From positions 496,001 to 560,000 of the forward strand of contig NZ_JARVWP010000001.1 in NCBI RefSeq assembly GCF_029846235.1: 64,000 nucleotides of DNA, read 5' to 3'. The stretch is from Bradyrhizobium sp. CER78 (GTDB taxonomy: Bacteria; Pseudomonadota; Alphaproteobacteria; Rhizobiales; Xanthobacteraceae). This document shows positions 37,550 to 46,013 of this stretch, piece by piece. The first letter of the stretch is position 1; the number at the start of each line of letters is the position of its first letter. The position numbers and the translations under genes were made by a program. The notes beneath the pieces are model-generated. The model searched no databases. It had not been told where the DNA came from and saw nothing but the letters and a program-made list of their open reading frames with translations.

Positions 37550-38422
37550 ATGTCAGCCCCTCGCCTCGCCACCTATTCCGTCAACGGCGCCACCAGCTAT
37601 GGCGCGGTCACCGACACCGGCATCGTCGACCTCTCGTCGCGCTTCGCCAAGGACTATCCGACCCTGCGCGAAGCGATCGCCGCCGGTGCGCTGACCAGGC
37701 TTGTCGAGGACGCTGCCAAGCGATCGCCCGACCACGCGCTCGACGCGGTCACCTGGCAGCCGCCGATCCCGGCGCCGGACAAGATCATCTGCATCGGCGT
37801 CAACTATCCGGACCGCAATGCCGAGTACAAGGACGGCTCGGACGCGCCGAAGTACCCCAGCATGTTCCTGCGGGTGCCGCGCTCCTTCGTCGGCCACAAC
37901 ACGCCGGTGGTGCGACCGCGCATCTCGCCGCAGCTCGATTATGAGGGCGAGCTGGTGCTGGTGATCGGCAAGGCCGGCCGGCACATTGCCGAGAGCGCCG
38001 CGCTCGATCACATCGCCGCGATCACGCTCTGCAATGAAGGCACCATCCGCGACTGGGTGCGCCACGCCAAGTTCAACGTCACCCAGGGCAAGAACTTCGA
38101 TTCCACCGGCAGTCTCGGCCCGTGGATCGTGCCCTACACCAGCGAGGCGCAGATCGCCGACATCCGCCTAACCACGCGGGTCAACGGCGAGGTCAGGCAG
38201 GACGACCGCACCTCGCGCTTGATCTTCGGCTTCCGCTACCTCATCAACTACATCTCGACCTTCACGACGCTGGTTCCCGGCGACATCATCGTCACGGGCA
38301 CCCCGACCGGCGCAGGTGCGCGGTTCGATCCGCCGCGCTATCTGAAGCCCGGCGATGTCGTCGAGGTCGAGGCCGAAGGCGTCGGCATCCTGCGCAACGG
38401 CGTCGTCGACGAAGCTAACTAA
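37550..38422 (+). CDS. Fumarylacetoacetate-hydrolase-family protein (HpaG-like)
   Basis: 290 aa. A 70-residue N-terminal part is followed by one FAH domain: KIICIGVNYPDRNAEYK, the metal-binding pair E132/E134 in DYEGELVLVIG, GKNFDSTGSLGPW and PGDIIVTGTPTGAGARFDPP. In the hpa pathway the 5-oxopent-3-ene-tricarboxylate decarboxylase/HHDD isomerase HpaG is of this fold but has two such domains in E. coli. Here one domain would have to do both steps, or a second HpaG lies elsewhere. It starts 10 bp after hpaD. Confidence 0.85.
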   Translation: MSAPRLATYSVNGATSYGAVTDTGIVDLSSRFAKDYPTLREAIAAGALTRLVEDAAKRSPDHALDAVTWQPPIPAPDKIICIGVNYPDRNAEYKDGSDAPKYPSMFLRVPRSFVGHNTPVVRPRISPQLDYEGELVLVIGKAGRHIAESAALDHIAAITLCNEGTIRDWVRHAKFNVTQGKNFDSTGSLGPWIVPYTSEAQIADIRLTTRVNGEVRQDDRTSRLIFGFRYLINYISTFTTLVPGDIIVTGTPTGAGARFDPPRYLKPGDVVEVEAEGVGILRNGVVDEAN

Positions 38423-38446
38423 CCCCGCAAGCAAGTGGACAGTGCC

Positions 38447-40075
38447 ATGACCTCAACATCCGGCGGCGAAGCGATCGTCAACGGCCTCGTCGCCCACGGC
38501 GTCGACACCGTGTTCGGCCTGCCCGGCGCGCAGATCTACGGCCTGTTCGACGCGTTCCACCAGGCGCAGCTCAAGGTGATCGGTGCCCGGCATGAGCAGG
38601 CCTGCGGCTACATGGCGTTCGGCTACGCCCGCTCCTCTGGCAGGCCCGGCGTGTTCAGCGTGGTGCCCGGCCCCGGCGTGCTCAACGCCTCGGCCGCGCT
38701 GCTGACCGCATTCGGCTGCAACGAGCCGGTGCTGTGCCTGACCGGCCAGGTGCCGACGCAATTTCTGGGCAAGGGTCGCGGCCATCTGCACGAGATGCCG
38801 GATCAGCTCGCGACGCTGCGCACTTTCGTGAAATGGGCGGAGCGGATCGAATACCCTGACAATGCGCCCGCGATGGTGTCGCGCGCATTCCAGGAGATGA
38901 TGTCGGGCCGCCGCGGCCCCGCCTCGCTGGAAATGCCGTGGGACGTGTTCACCCAGCGCACCCAGGTCGCTTCCGTCAAGCCGTTCGATCCGTTGCCGGC
39001 GCCGCGGCCCGATCCTGACCGCATCAAGGCGGCGGCCGATCTGATCGCCGGCAGCAAGGCGCCGATGATCTTCGTCGGCAGCGGCGCCATCGAGGCGCGC
39101 GAGGAGATCCTCGAACTGGCCGAGATGATCGACGCGCCGGTCGTCGCATTCCGCAGCGGCCGCGGCATCGTCTCCAATGCGCATGAGCTCGGCCTCACCA
39201 TGGCGTCCGCCTACAAGCTCTGGCCGAAAACCGACCTGATGATCGGCATCGGCACCCGCATGGAGCTGCCGACGATGTCGCGCTGGCCCTATCAGCCGAC
39301 CGGGCTCAAATGCGTGCGTATCGACATCGATCCGGTCGAGCTGCGCCGCTGGCCGGCCGACGCCGGCGTGATCGCCGACGCCAAGGCCGGCACCGCCGAC
39401 CTCGTCGCAGCCGTCCGCAAGGCCGGCTACAGCAAGACCTCAGGCCGCCGCGCCGCGATCCGCGAGGCGACCGCGGCCACCGAGCAGGAGATCCAGCGCA
39501 TCCAGCCGCAAATGGCCTATCTGAAGATCCTGCGCGAGGTGCTGCCGGCCAACGCCATCGTCACCGACGAACTGTCGCAGGTCGGCTTCGCGTCCTGGTA
39601 CGGTTTTCCGATCTACGAGCCGCGCACCTTCGTCACCTCGGGCTATCAGGGCACGCTCGGCTCGGGCTTCCCGACCGCGCTCGGCGCCAAGGTCGCCAAC
39701 CCGAACAAGCCGGTGGTCGCAATCACGGGCGACGGCGGCTTCATGTTCGGCGTACAGGAGCTCGCCACCGCGGTACAGTTCAAGATCGGCGTCGTGACGC
39801 TGGTGTTCAACAACAATGCCTATGGCAATGTGCGCCGCGACCAGCGCGAACGCTTCGACGGCCGCGTCGTCGCCTCCGATCTGGTTAATCCCGACTTCGT
39901 CAAGCTCGCGGAATCCTTCGCCGTCGGCGCCGCGCGCGTCACCTCGCCAGATCACTTCCGCCCGGTGCTGGAGAAGGCGCTGGCCGATGGCGGGCCGTAT
40001 GTGATCTCGGTGGAAGTGCCGACCGATTCGGAAGTCTCGCCCTGGGCGTTCATTCACCCGGCGCGAAACAACTAG
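38447..40075 (+). CDS. ThDP-dependent enzyme, acetolactate-synthase-like
   Basis: 542 aa. Three-domain ThDP fold with the cofactor-activating E50 (GARHEQACGYMAFGYAR) and the ThDP/Mg motif from GDG at 428-430 to NN (VFNNNAYGN). The FAD-binding middle-domain motif of true acetolactate synthase is not obvious. The family includes oxalyl-CoA, benzoylformate and phenylpyruvate decarboxylases. The ATG at 38447 fits the family; a GTG at 38435 is the alternative. It is the last gene of the hpa operon, where no ThDP step is needed in the standard pathway. A 2-oxo acid feeding the pathway is a guess. Confidence 0.8.
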   Translation: MTSTSGGEAIVNGLVAHGVDTVFGLPGAQIYGLFDAFHQAQLKVIGARHEQACGYMAFGYARSSGRPGVFSVVPGPGVLNASAALLTAFGCNEPVLCLTGQVPTQFLGKGRGHLHEMPDQLATLRTFVKWAERIEYPDNAPAMVSRAFQEMMSGRRGPASLEMPWDVFTQRTQVASVKPFDPLPAPRPDPDRIKAAADLIAGSKAPMIFVGSGAIEAREEILELAEMIDAPVVAFRSGRGIVSNAHELGLTMASAYKLWPKTDLMIGIGTRMELPTMSRWPYQPTGLKCVRIDIDPVELRRWPADAGVIADAKAGTADLVAAVRKAGYSKTSGRRAAIREATAATEQEIQRIQPQMAYLKILREVLPANAIVTDELSQVGFASWYGFPIYEPRTFVTSGYQGTLGSGFPTALGAKVANPNKPVVAITGDGGFMFGVQELATAVQFKIGVVTLVFNNNAYGNVRRDQRERFDGRVVASDLVNPDFVKLAESFAVGAARVTSPDHFRPVLEKALADGGPYVISVEVPTDSEVSPWAFIHPARNN

Positions 40076-41286
40076 GCTGCTCTCACGCCGCGTTGCAGCC
40101 GCGACGCGGCGATCACGAGCAGGCCGGCGCCGGCGACCGACCAGCAGGCAACCGGCGCCCAGTGCACCAGCGGCGCATAGTCCGGCAGCTTCTGCAGGCC
40201 GCCCGCGACCGCCGCCATCCGCGCAAAGGTCGCAAGCGCCAGCGCCGAGAACACGAGGCCGGTGACCTTGCCCTCGGCGCCGGTCTCGCCGATCGCGAGC
40301 GCGGCCGACACCGCGCTCATCAACATGCAGCCCCAGGCGGCGCCCGCCATGAACTGCGCCACGATCAGCACGTTGAGACTGCCGGCGATCTCCGCCGCAA
40401 CAATCGCGAAGGCGCCGAGCAGCCCTGCCGCGCCCATCACGATCAGGCCGCCGCGATGCTTGACGACGATGCTCGCCGGAAACATCGCAATGTTGAAGCC
40501 GATCCAGAACACCGGCATCAGCCATTGCAGATCGCTTGACTTGGCGAAGCGAAGATAGAACGGGGCGCTGTTGATGTTGAAGTGTAGCTGATAGCCGAGC
40601 GAGAGCAGCACCATCGACGCGATCAGGAACATCGGCACCGTTCCGAGCCGCCTTGCCGGCGGCGCAAGCCGCTCGGGCTGCACCTCCTCGGCGACGCGGC
40701 GCTCGATCCCTGAGAAGGCCAGCGCAGTCAGCAGCAGCACGGCGCCGGACAGCACGAACGGCAGCCGCGCATCATGATCGCGCAGCACGACGGCGAGATA
40801 GGGCGAGAGCGCGCCGGCGATGCCGTAGCCCAGCAGCGCCAGCGCGGCGAGGAACGGGACCGACGGTTGCGCGCGATACTTGCCGAGCAGCGTCAGCGGC
40901 GGCGCGCGCAAAGCCGACGACGTCACGGCCCAGATCACGATCAACACGATCAGCCAGACCCTTGCGCCCGGCCCGGTGCCGGCGACGTAAGGCAGTGCGA
41001 CAAAGGCGGCGCAAGACATCGCGGCGAGAATGCCGACGAACACGCCGAGACGACCGACCAGGATCGAGATCCGATCAGCTGCCATGCCCATCGCCGTATC
41101 CGTGACGGTGAAGATGGCCTGGTCCATCATCAGGATCAGGATAACAGTTGATGGCGCGATGCCGACTTCAGCGCACAGCTTCGGCAGGTAGATCAGGTAG
41201 GTGGTCCAGCCCAGCGTGAAGACAAGCTGCAGCACGGCGAGATAGACGCCGGTGCGGTTGACCGCGCGGTCGGCCTTGGTGGTCAT
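40072..41286 (-). CDS. MFS transporter
   Basis: 404 aa, about 12 TM segments, with the loop motif GMAADRISILVGR between TM2 and TM3. It is in the major facilitator group of organic-solute permeases. It lies convergent with the ThDP-enzyme gene, sharing the four bases CTAG that form both stop codons. No regulator or enzyme on its own strand is close enough to suggest the substrate. It might carry an aromatic acid for the hpa genes, but nothing in the sequence proves it. Confidence 0.88.
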   Translation of the reverse strand: MTTKADRAVNRTGVYLAVLQLVFTLGWTTYLIYLPKLCAEVGIAPSTVILILMMDQAIFTVTDTAMGMAADRISILVGRLGVFVGILAAMSCAAFVALPYVAGTGPGARVWLIVLIVIWAVTSSALRAPPLTLLGKYRAQPSVPFLAALALLGYGIAGALSPYLAVVLRDHDARLPFVLSGAVLLLTALAFSGIERRVAEEVQPERLAPPARRLGTVPMFLIASMVLLSLGYQLHFNINSAPFYLRFAKSSDLQWLMPVFWIGFNIAMFPASIVVKHRGGLIVMGAAGLLGAFAIVAAEIAGSLNVLIVAQFMAGAAWGCMLMSAVSAALAIGETGAEGKVTGLVFSALALATFARMAAVAGGLQKLPDYAPLVHWAPVACWSVAGAGLLVIAASRLQRGVRAA

Positions 41287-41503
41287 CCGCGAAGTCTAGA
41301 CCAGCTGTGCCATTTGCGGGAGGCCTTTAGCCTGACTGACGCGACGAAGCAAAGGTACGAGCTGCCAAAAATATCGAAAACAACCCCATGCAAAGCAGCA
41401 GGCGTTCCGCCGGCACTCAAAAAAGCGCTTGACGCATCGGGCAACTCAGTAGCATATTTCCATTATTCCGAAATGGCGCAACCGGCCCGCGGCCGCGCAA
41501 TAG
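41287..41503. other. 217-bp intergenic region, AT-rich for this genome
   Basis: Lies between MFS (start at 41286) and alkB (stop at 41504). It holds the MFS promoter region. A frame of 72 codons on the plus strand (41314-41532) has no family-like content and overlaps the alkB end. The middle (about 41360-41475) is unusually AT-rich. It looks like sequence I have seen repeated between Bradyrhizobium genes, but only one copy is here. Confidence 0.35.
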
Positions 41504-42157
41504 CTAGCGCACCTTGCGGAAGGTCAGATTGATGCGCTGCCGGCCGAGCACGCTGTGCTCGCCATCGGCTAGCGGCGCCACGCCGTGATAAAATAACCGT
41601 GACGGCCCGCCCCACACCGCAACATCGCCATGTTCGAGCCGATAGCGGCGCGGCGTGTCGCTGCGCTTCAAGCCGCCGAACAGGAAGATCGCCGGCAGCC
41701 CGAGCGAAATCGAGACGATCGGCGCACTGTAATCGAGCTCGTCCTTGTCCTGATGCAACGACAGTTTTGCGCCGGGGACATAGCGATTGATCAGGCAGGC
41801 TTCTGGCGCAAAGCCGTGGAAGCCCGCTTCATCTGCGGCATCGGCGGCGAGCCTGCGCAACACCTCCGGCATGACAGGCCAGTTCCGTCCCGAGTCAGGA
41901 TCGATCGGATCATAGCGATAGCCGCTGGGATCGGAGACCCAGCCGACGTTGCCGCAATTGGTCATCGCGACCGACATGCGGTGGCCGCCCGGCGTGATCA
42001 GATGCCGGAACGGCGCCTGCTTGACGATCACGCGCAAAGCCGGGATCAGCTCGGCCTCGAACGGCCGGACAAAGCCGCGCAGCAGCACCGCACCATCCGC
42101 GATTATCTCGCGCGGCGGCCGTGCATCGCCAATTGTCTCGAAAAGGTCAGCGGCCAC
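41504..42157 (-). CDS. alkB: DNA oxidative demethylase AlkB
   Basis: 217 aa. Fe(II)/2-oxoglutarate dioxygenase that removes alkyl groups from N1-methyladenine and N3-methylcytosine. Iron ligands are H135, D137 (SLHQDKDELDY) and H191 (FYHGVAPL). The 2-oxoglutarate Arg residues are R208 and R214 in RINLTFRK. The length equals E. coli AlkB (216). It follows another 2OG-dependent oxygenase gene by 13 bp in the same direction, probably as one operon. Confidence 0.93.
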   Translation of the reverse strand: MAADLFETIGDARPPREIIADGAVLLRGFVRPFEAELIPALRVIVKQAPFRHLITPGGHRMSVAMTNCGNVGWVSDPSGYRYDPIDPDSGRNWPVMPEVLRRLAADAADEAGFHGFAPEACLINRYVPGAKLSLHQDKDELDYSAPIVSISLGLPAIFLFGGLKRSDTPRRYRLEHGDVAVWGGPSRLFYHGVAPLADGEHSVLGRQRINLTFRKVR

Positions 42158-42170
42158 GCCTCTCTCGCAC

Positions 42171-42914
42171 TCACTTCGCGTCGTGGAAGATCACACCAAC
42201 GGTGTGGCGATGACCGGTATGAATCCGGCTGACGCCGTGGCGCAGATTGACACGATACGGCCCGCGCGTCCCCTGCACCGGACGATGATGCACGGCAAAG
42301 GCCACCGCATCGCCCTTGGTCAGCGGCACCACCTCGGGCCGCGACTGCATCCGCGGCCGCTGCTCGGTCAGCACGAACTCGCCGCCGGTGAAATCACGCC
42401 CCGGCTGCGACAGCAGGATCGCGACCTGGATCGGGAACACGTGCTCGCCATAGAGATCCTGGTGCAGGCAGTTGTAGTCGCCCTCGCCGTATTGCAGCAG
42501 CAACGGCGTCGGTCGCGTCTGCCCGGCATCGTGGCAGCGCTTCAGGAATGCCGCGTGCGACGAGGGATAGCTGATCTCGATTCCCATCGTCTGGTTCCAG
42601 CGATTGGCCGTGGCAGTGAGCCGCGCATACAGCGCCGGCCGCAGCTCCGCGATCAAATCCGGCAGCGGATAGGAAAAGTACTTGTACTCGCCGCGGCCGA
42701 AGCCGTGGCGGCCCATCACGACCTTGCTGCGAAACCGGCTGTCGTCGGGATAGAGCGCGGCGATGGCGTCGCATTCCTCGGGAGTCAGCAGGCCGCCCAG
42801 GACGGCGCAACCCTGCCCGTCGAGGTCGGCCGTGATCTGGTCCCAGGCGAGGGCGTCGACGCGGGCCGGGATGTCGGAGGTGGGGCGAATGAGGGTCTTG
42901 GCTGTTGCTGTCAT
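42171..42914 (-). CDS. 2OG-Fe(II) oxygenase (prolyl-hydroxylase type)
   Basis: 247 aa from the ATG at 42914 (MTATAKTLIRPTSD). An extended frame upstream runs into a palindromic repeat and was rejected. The iron site starts with H151-x-D153 (NCLHQDLYGEHVFPI), with a distal His near 209/210 and an Arg in YRVNLRHGVSRI. The family includes Caulobacter and rhizobial proteins encoded next to alkB or ada. Its position just upstream of alkB suggests a role with alkylation damage, though the substrate (protein, DNA or metabolite) is unknown. Confidence 0.88.
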   Translation of the reverse strand: MTATAKTLIRPTSDIPARVDALAWDQITADLDGQGCAVLGGLLTPEECDAIAALYPDDSRFRSKVVMGRHGFGRGEYKYFSYPLPDLIAELRPALYARLTATANRWNQTMGIEISYPSSHAAFLKRCHDAGQTRPTPLLLQYGEGDYNCLHQDLYGEHVFPIQVAILLSQPGRDFTGGEFVLTEQRPRMQSRPEVVPLTKGDAVAFAVHHRPVQGTRGPYRVNLRHGVSRIHTGHRHTVGVIFHDAK

Positions 42915-42995
42915 GGGGCGGAATCTCGCCCATGATCGCGGCCCGCGCCACCCGATTTCTGGCGGCGAGCATCCGCGACCAGCGCCCCAATCTCG

Positions 42996-43118
42996 CTGTC
43001 GTCCTGCGAAAGCAGGGACCCATAGCCACCGTCGGCAATTGTTTGAGAAGGCTGCGGCCACAGCGTGCCAACCACAAAATCCTGTGGTTATGGGTCGCTG
43101 CTTTCGCAGGGACGACAG
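42996..43118. repeat. Palindromic repeat, GCGAAAGCAGGGACCCATA family, copy 1
   Basis: CTGTCGTCCTGCGAAAGCAG on the left pairs with CTGCTTTCGCAGGGACGACAG on the right except for a bulged base, and CCCATAGCCAC / GTGGTTATGGG form an inner pair. It lies upstream of the 2OG-oxygenase gene. Other copies are at 56987, 60623 and 62422. Confidence 0.85.
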
Positions 43119-43167
43119 GTGGAGAAAGTGTCGGCCGATCCCCGACAGGATCACGCGCGGAAGGAAA

Positions 43168-43854
43168 TCAGCCCCGCACCGGCAGCGTGATCACATCATA
43201 TCCATGGCTGATCTTGCGCTTCAGCACCGGGTCTTCCAGCTCGAACTCGAACCGGCTGGCGGGGCGGATGCCGCCTTTGGCGGCGAAGGTGCCGCCGAAC
43301 ATGGCGCAGCCGTCAGGCAGTTTGCCGCCATCGAAGCCGCGGGCGATCAGGTCCTTGACCGGCAGCATGTGATCGAGCGTGCCTTCCTGGTAGAGCACGC
43401 GCTGGCCGCCGATTGTGGCCCAGGAGCGCAGGATCAGCTGGTCCCAGTGGCCGATGACGTCCTCGAGCTCCCAAAGCTCGGAGGCGACCGGCTTGTCGCA
43501 CATCTGCTTCGAGACGGTGACGCTGTAGCTCTCGACCTTGCGGTCGGTATGGTCGGAGCCGCAACCGACGAAGATGCGGCCCTGCCAGCCGATCAGCACG
43601 AACTCGACCTCGCCGCTCGAATCCTCGCCGCAGACCTCGATCGTGTCGGCAAAGGTCAGCCGGCGCGCCGAGCAGCGGTAATAGATCGGCGTCGTCGCGG
43701 GCCGCGCGATGCCGAGCGCCTCGAGCTCGGCGATGTGCTTGTCGCGCGCCACCGGGTCGCGGCCGGTCCAGCCGGCGATCACGGCCTGGCGGATTTCGAG
43801 CGTCAGCGGCGTCGCGACGCCCTTGTCGTCGACATTGAAGGTGAGATCAAACAC
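43168..43854 (-). CDS. DUF2848 family protein
   Basis: 228 aa. The family is uncharacterised and usually placed near fumarylacetoacetate-hydrolase-like folds. Recognisable parts are RCSARRLTFADTIEVCGEDSSGEVEFVLI (split across strands), VGCGSDHTDRKVES and KQMCDKPVASELWELEDV. The start overlaps the upstream amidase gene by 8 bases, so the two products are likely used together. It is the last gene of the second Liv transporter operon. Confidence 0.85.
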   Translation of the reverse strand: MFDLTFNVDDKGVATPLTLEIRQAVIAGWTGRDPVARDKHIAELEALGIARPATTPIYYRCSARRLTFADTIEVCGEDSSGEVEFVLIGWQGRIFVGCGSDHTDRKVESYSVTVSKQMCDKPVASELWELEDVIGHWDQLILRSWATIGGQRVLYQEGTLDHMLPVKDLIARGFDGGKLPDGCAMFGGTFAAKGGIRPASRFEFELEDPVLKRKISHGYDVITLPVRG

Positions 43855-45196
43855 GGATGACGGCCTCCATTCCGGCCGCGAGCTCGAAGATGCGGCGATC
43901 CGAGCCGCCTGCGGCTGCGAGCATCAGCCCGACGGGCGCCTCGCCCTCGCGATGCGCGGGCAGCGAGATGGCGCAGCCATCGAGCACGTTGATCAGCGAA
44001 GGGTTGCGCAGCGCGCGCAGGTTCTCAGTCGCGAACGCCTTGTCGTCGGCGAGGCTGGCGATGGTCGGCGGCAGGTTCGCGGTGGTCGGCAGCACCAGCG
44101 CGTCGTAGGGCGCGATGCGCGCCTCGGTGCGGGCGATGAACGACCGCCGCGCGTTGATGAGGTCGATATAGTCGGCCGCGAGAAAGCCCTCGCCGCGCTG
44201 GATGCGCACGGCGACGCGCGGGTCGTAGATATCGCCCTTGCTCGCGAGCAGGAAGCGGTGCCAGGCATAGCTCTCGGCTGCGGAAAAACCGCCCTTGGTG
44301 TTCATCACGCCGACATCGAGCAATTCAGGCACCTCGATCCGCTCGATCAAGGCGCCGGCGCGCGACAGCGAAGCCAGCGCGCGCTCGAAGGTCTTTGCGA
44401 CGGCATCATCGAGATCATCGAGCGCGACCGTGGTCGGCACCGCCAGCCGCATGCCCTTGACCGGGCGCGGCGCGATCGGCGTCACCGGTTCGTCAGCCAG
44501 CACCGCATCGAGCGCGGCGCAGCAGGCCACCGAATTCGCGAGCGGACCGTAGCTGTCGAGCGTGAACGACAGCGGCACGCCGCCGTCGAGCGGAATCCGG
44601 CGCTGCGTCGGCTTGTAGCCGACGATGCCGTTGAAGGCGGCCGGGATCCGGCAGGAGCCGCCGGTGTCGGTGCCGAGCGCGCCGAACGCCATGCCGTCGG
44701 CGATCGAGACCGCTGCGCCCGAGGACGAGCCGCCGGGCACATGGCCGACGCTCCGGTTCCAGGCGCTCTTCGGCGTGCCGAAATGCGGATTGATGCCGAT
44801 GCCGGAATAGGCGAACTCGGTCATATTGGTACGGCCGATCACGATGAATCCGGCGCGCTTGAGCCGCGCCACGACCGGCGCATCGGCCTCCGCCGGCGCG
44901 GAATCCTCCAGCGCCCGGGAGCCCGCGCGGGTCACCTGCCCCTTGATGTCGAACAGATCCTTGATCGAGACCGGAATGCCGGCAAACGGCGACGGCGCGG
45001 CGTTGGCCTTGCGCAGCCGGTCCATCGCGTCGGCGGCTTCGAGCGCGGCGTCGCGGTCGACATGGATGAAGGTGCGCTGGCCCTCGCCTGCGGGATCGGC
45101 GATCCTGGCGATGCATTGCTCAACGAGCTTGCGGGCAGAGGTCTTGCCGCTGGCGAGATCGGCGGCAAGGGAGGCGAGTGTCGGATTGTTCGGCAT
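43847..45196 (-). CDS. Amidase-signature hydrolase
   Basis: 449 aa. Amidase-signature family with the Ser-cisSer-Lys triad: K79 (PVSIKDLFD), cis-Ser S157 (GHVPGGSSSG) and nucleophile S181 (GTDTGGSCRIPAAF). S157 to S181 is 24 residues, as in malonamidase E2. It hydrolyses a carboxamide or carbamate; not GatA by context, as gatB/gatC are absent. The ATG at 45196 was chosen over a GTG at 45205. It sits between LivF and DUF2848 in the operon, so the transporter may import its amide substrate. Confidence 0.9.
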   Translation of the reverse strand: MPNNPTLASLAADLASGKTSARKLVEQCIARIADPAGEGQRTFIHVDRDAALEAADAMDRLRKANAAPSPFAGIPVSIKDLFDIKGQVTRAGSRALEDSAPAEADAPVVARLKRAGFIVIGRTNMTEFAYSGIGINPHFGTPKSAWNRSVGHVPGGSSSGAAVSIADGMAFGALGTDTGGSCRIPAAFNGIVGYKPTQRRIPLDGGVPLSFTLDSYGPLANSVACCAALDAVLADEPVTPIAPRPVKGMRLAVPTTVALDDLDDAVAKTFERALASLSRAGALIERIEVPELLDVGVMNTKGGFSAAESYAWHRFLLASKGDIYDPRVAVRIQRGEGFLAADYIDLINARRSFIARTEARIAPYDALVLPTTANLPPTIASLADDKAFATENLRALRNPSLINVLDGCAISLPAHREGEAPVGLMLAAAGGSDRRIFELAAGMEAVIRV

Positions 45197-45293
45197 GGTT
45201 TTCACTTCACGGCTTGCACTTGATGGCTTCAGCTGATTGTCGCGCGAACCGGGGCCGATTTCCAGTGCGCCGGCCCCAAGCCTCGCATCACTA

Positions 45294-46013
45294 TCACTTC
45301 AGCCCGAAATAGGCGCGGTGCAGCTCTTCATTGCCGCTCATCTCGGCAACCGTGCCGGAGAAGCGGATCCGTCCGCCTTCCAGCACGAACACGCGGGTGG
45401 CAATCTCGAGGAAGCCGATATTCTGCTCGGCGATCAGGAGCGCCAGTCCGCGGCCCTGCAGGCTCGACAGCGCGCGCAGCACCTCCTTGACGAACAGCGG
45501 CGACAGCCCGGCCGAGGGCTCGTCCATGACAAGCAGCTTCGGCTCGGCCGACAGCGCCTTGGCGATGCCGAGCATCTTGCGCTGGCCGCCGGACAGGCTG
45601 GAGGCCGGATCGCGGCGCTTGTCGCGCAGCACCGGAAACAGGCCGTAGAGCTCGTCGACCCGCCCGCCCGGATTGGCATGGCCCAGCGCCTGCGCGCCGA
45701 CCCGGATGTTCTCCTCGATCGACAGGTCGGGAAACACCGCAAGCTCCGACATGTAGGTCATGCCGCGCTTCATGCGGTCCGAAGACCGCATTTTGGTGAT
45801 GTCCTCGCCGCCGAGCCTGATGTGGCCGCTGCGGGCTTCGATCAGGCCGACCAGCGATTTCAGGAAGGTGGTCTTGCCCGCGCCGTTGGCGCCGAGCAGC
45901 AGCACGGTCTCGCCGGGGCGAACGTCGAGATCGACGCCCCACAACACCTGCATAGTGCCGTAGCCGGCATCGACGCCCCTGGCGTCGAGAAGCGAAGCTG
46001 CATCAGTGGGCAT
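45294..46013 (-). CDS. LivF-type ABC ATPase (second Liv operon)
   Basis: 239 aa. Intact Walker A (LLGANGAGKTT), signature LSGGQRKM and Walker B (LVMDEPSAGLSP), with the short C-terminus of LivF. Its start overlaps the LivG gene by 11 bases. An 88-bp gap without a clear terminator separates it from the amidase gene. Confidence 0.93.
   Translation of the reverse strand: MPTDAASLLDARGVDAGYGTMQVLWGVDLDVRPGETVLLLGANGAGKTTFLKSLVGLIEARSGHIRLGGEDITKMRSSDRMKRGMTYMSELAVFPDLSIEENIRVGAQALGHANPGGRVDELYGLFPVLRDKRRDPASSLSGGQRKMLGIAKALSAEPKLLVMDEPSAGLSPLFVKEVLRALSSLQGRGLALLIAEQNIGFLEIATRVFVLEGGRIRFSGTVAEMSGNEELHRAYFGLK

Noticed and set aside
38435..40075. Naming the ThDP enzyme ilvB (acetolactate synthase)
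   Set aside because: No small regulatory subunit nearby, operon context is aromatic catabolism, and the FAD-binding middle-domain motif is not obvious.
41314..41532. Small 72-codon gene between MFS and alkB
   Set aside because: No ribosome site, no family-like sequence, and its end overlaps alkB in antisense.
43847..45196. Calling the amidase GatA
   Set aside because: gatB and gatC are absent, and the gene overlaps DUF2848 in a transporter operon. Length is also shorter than GatA.
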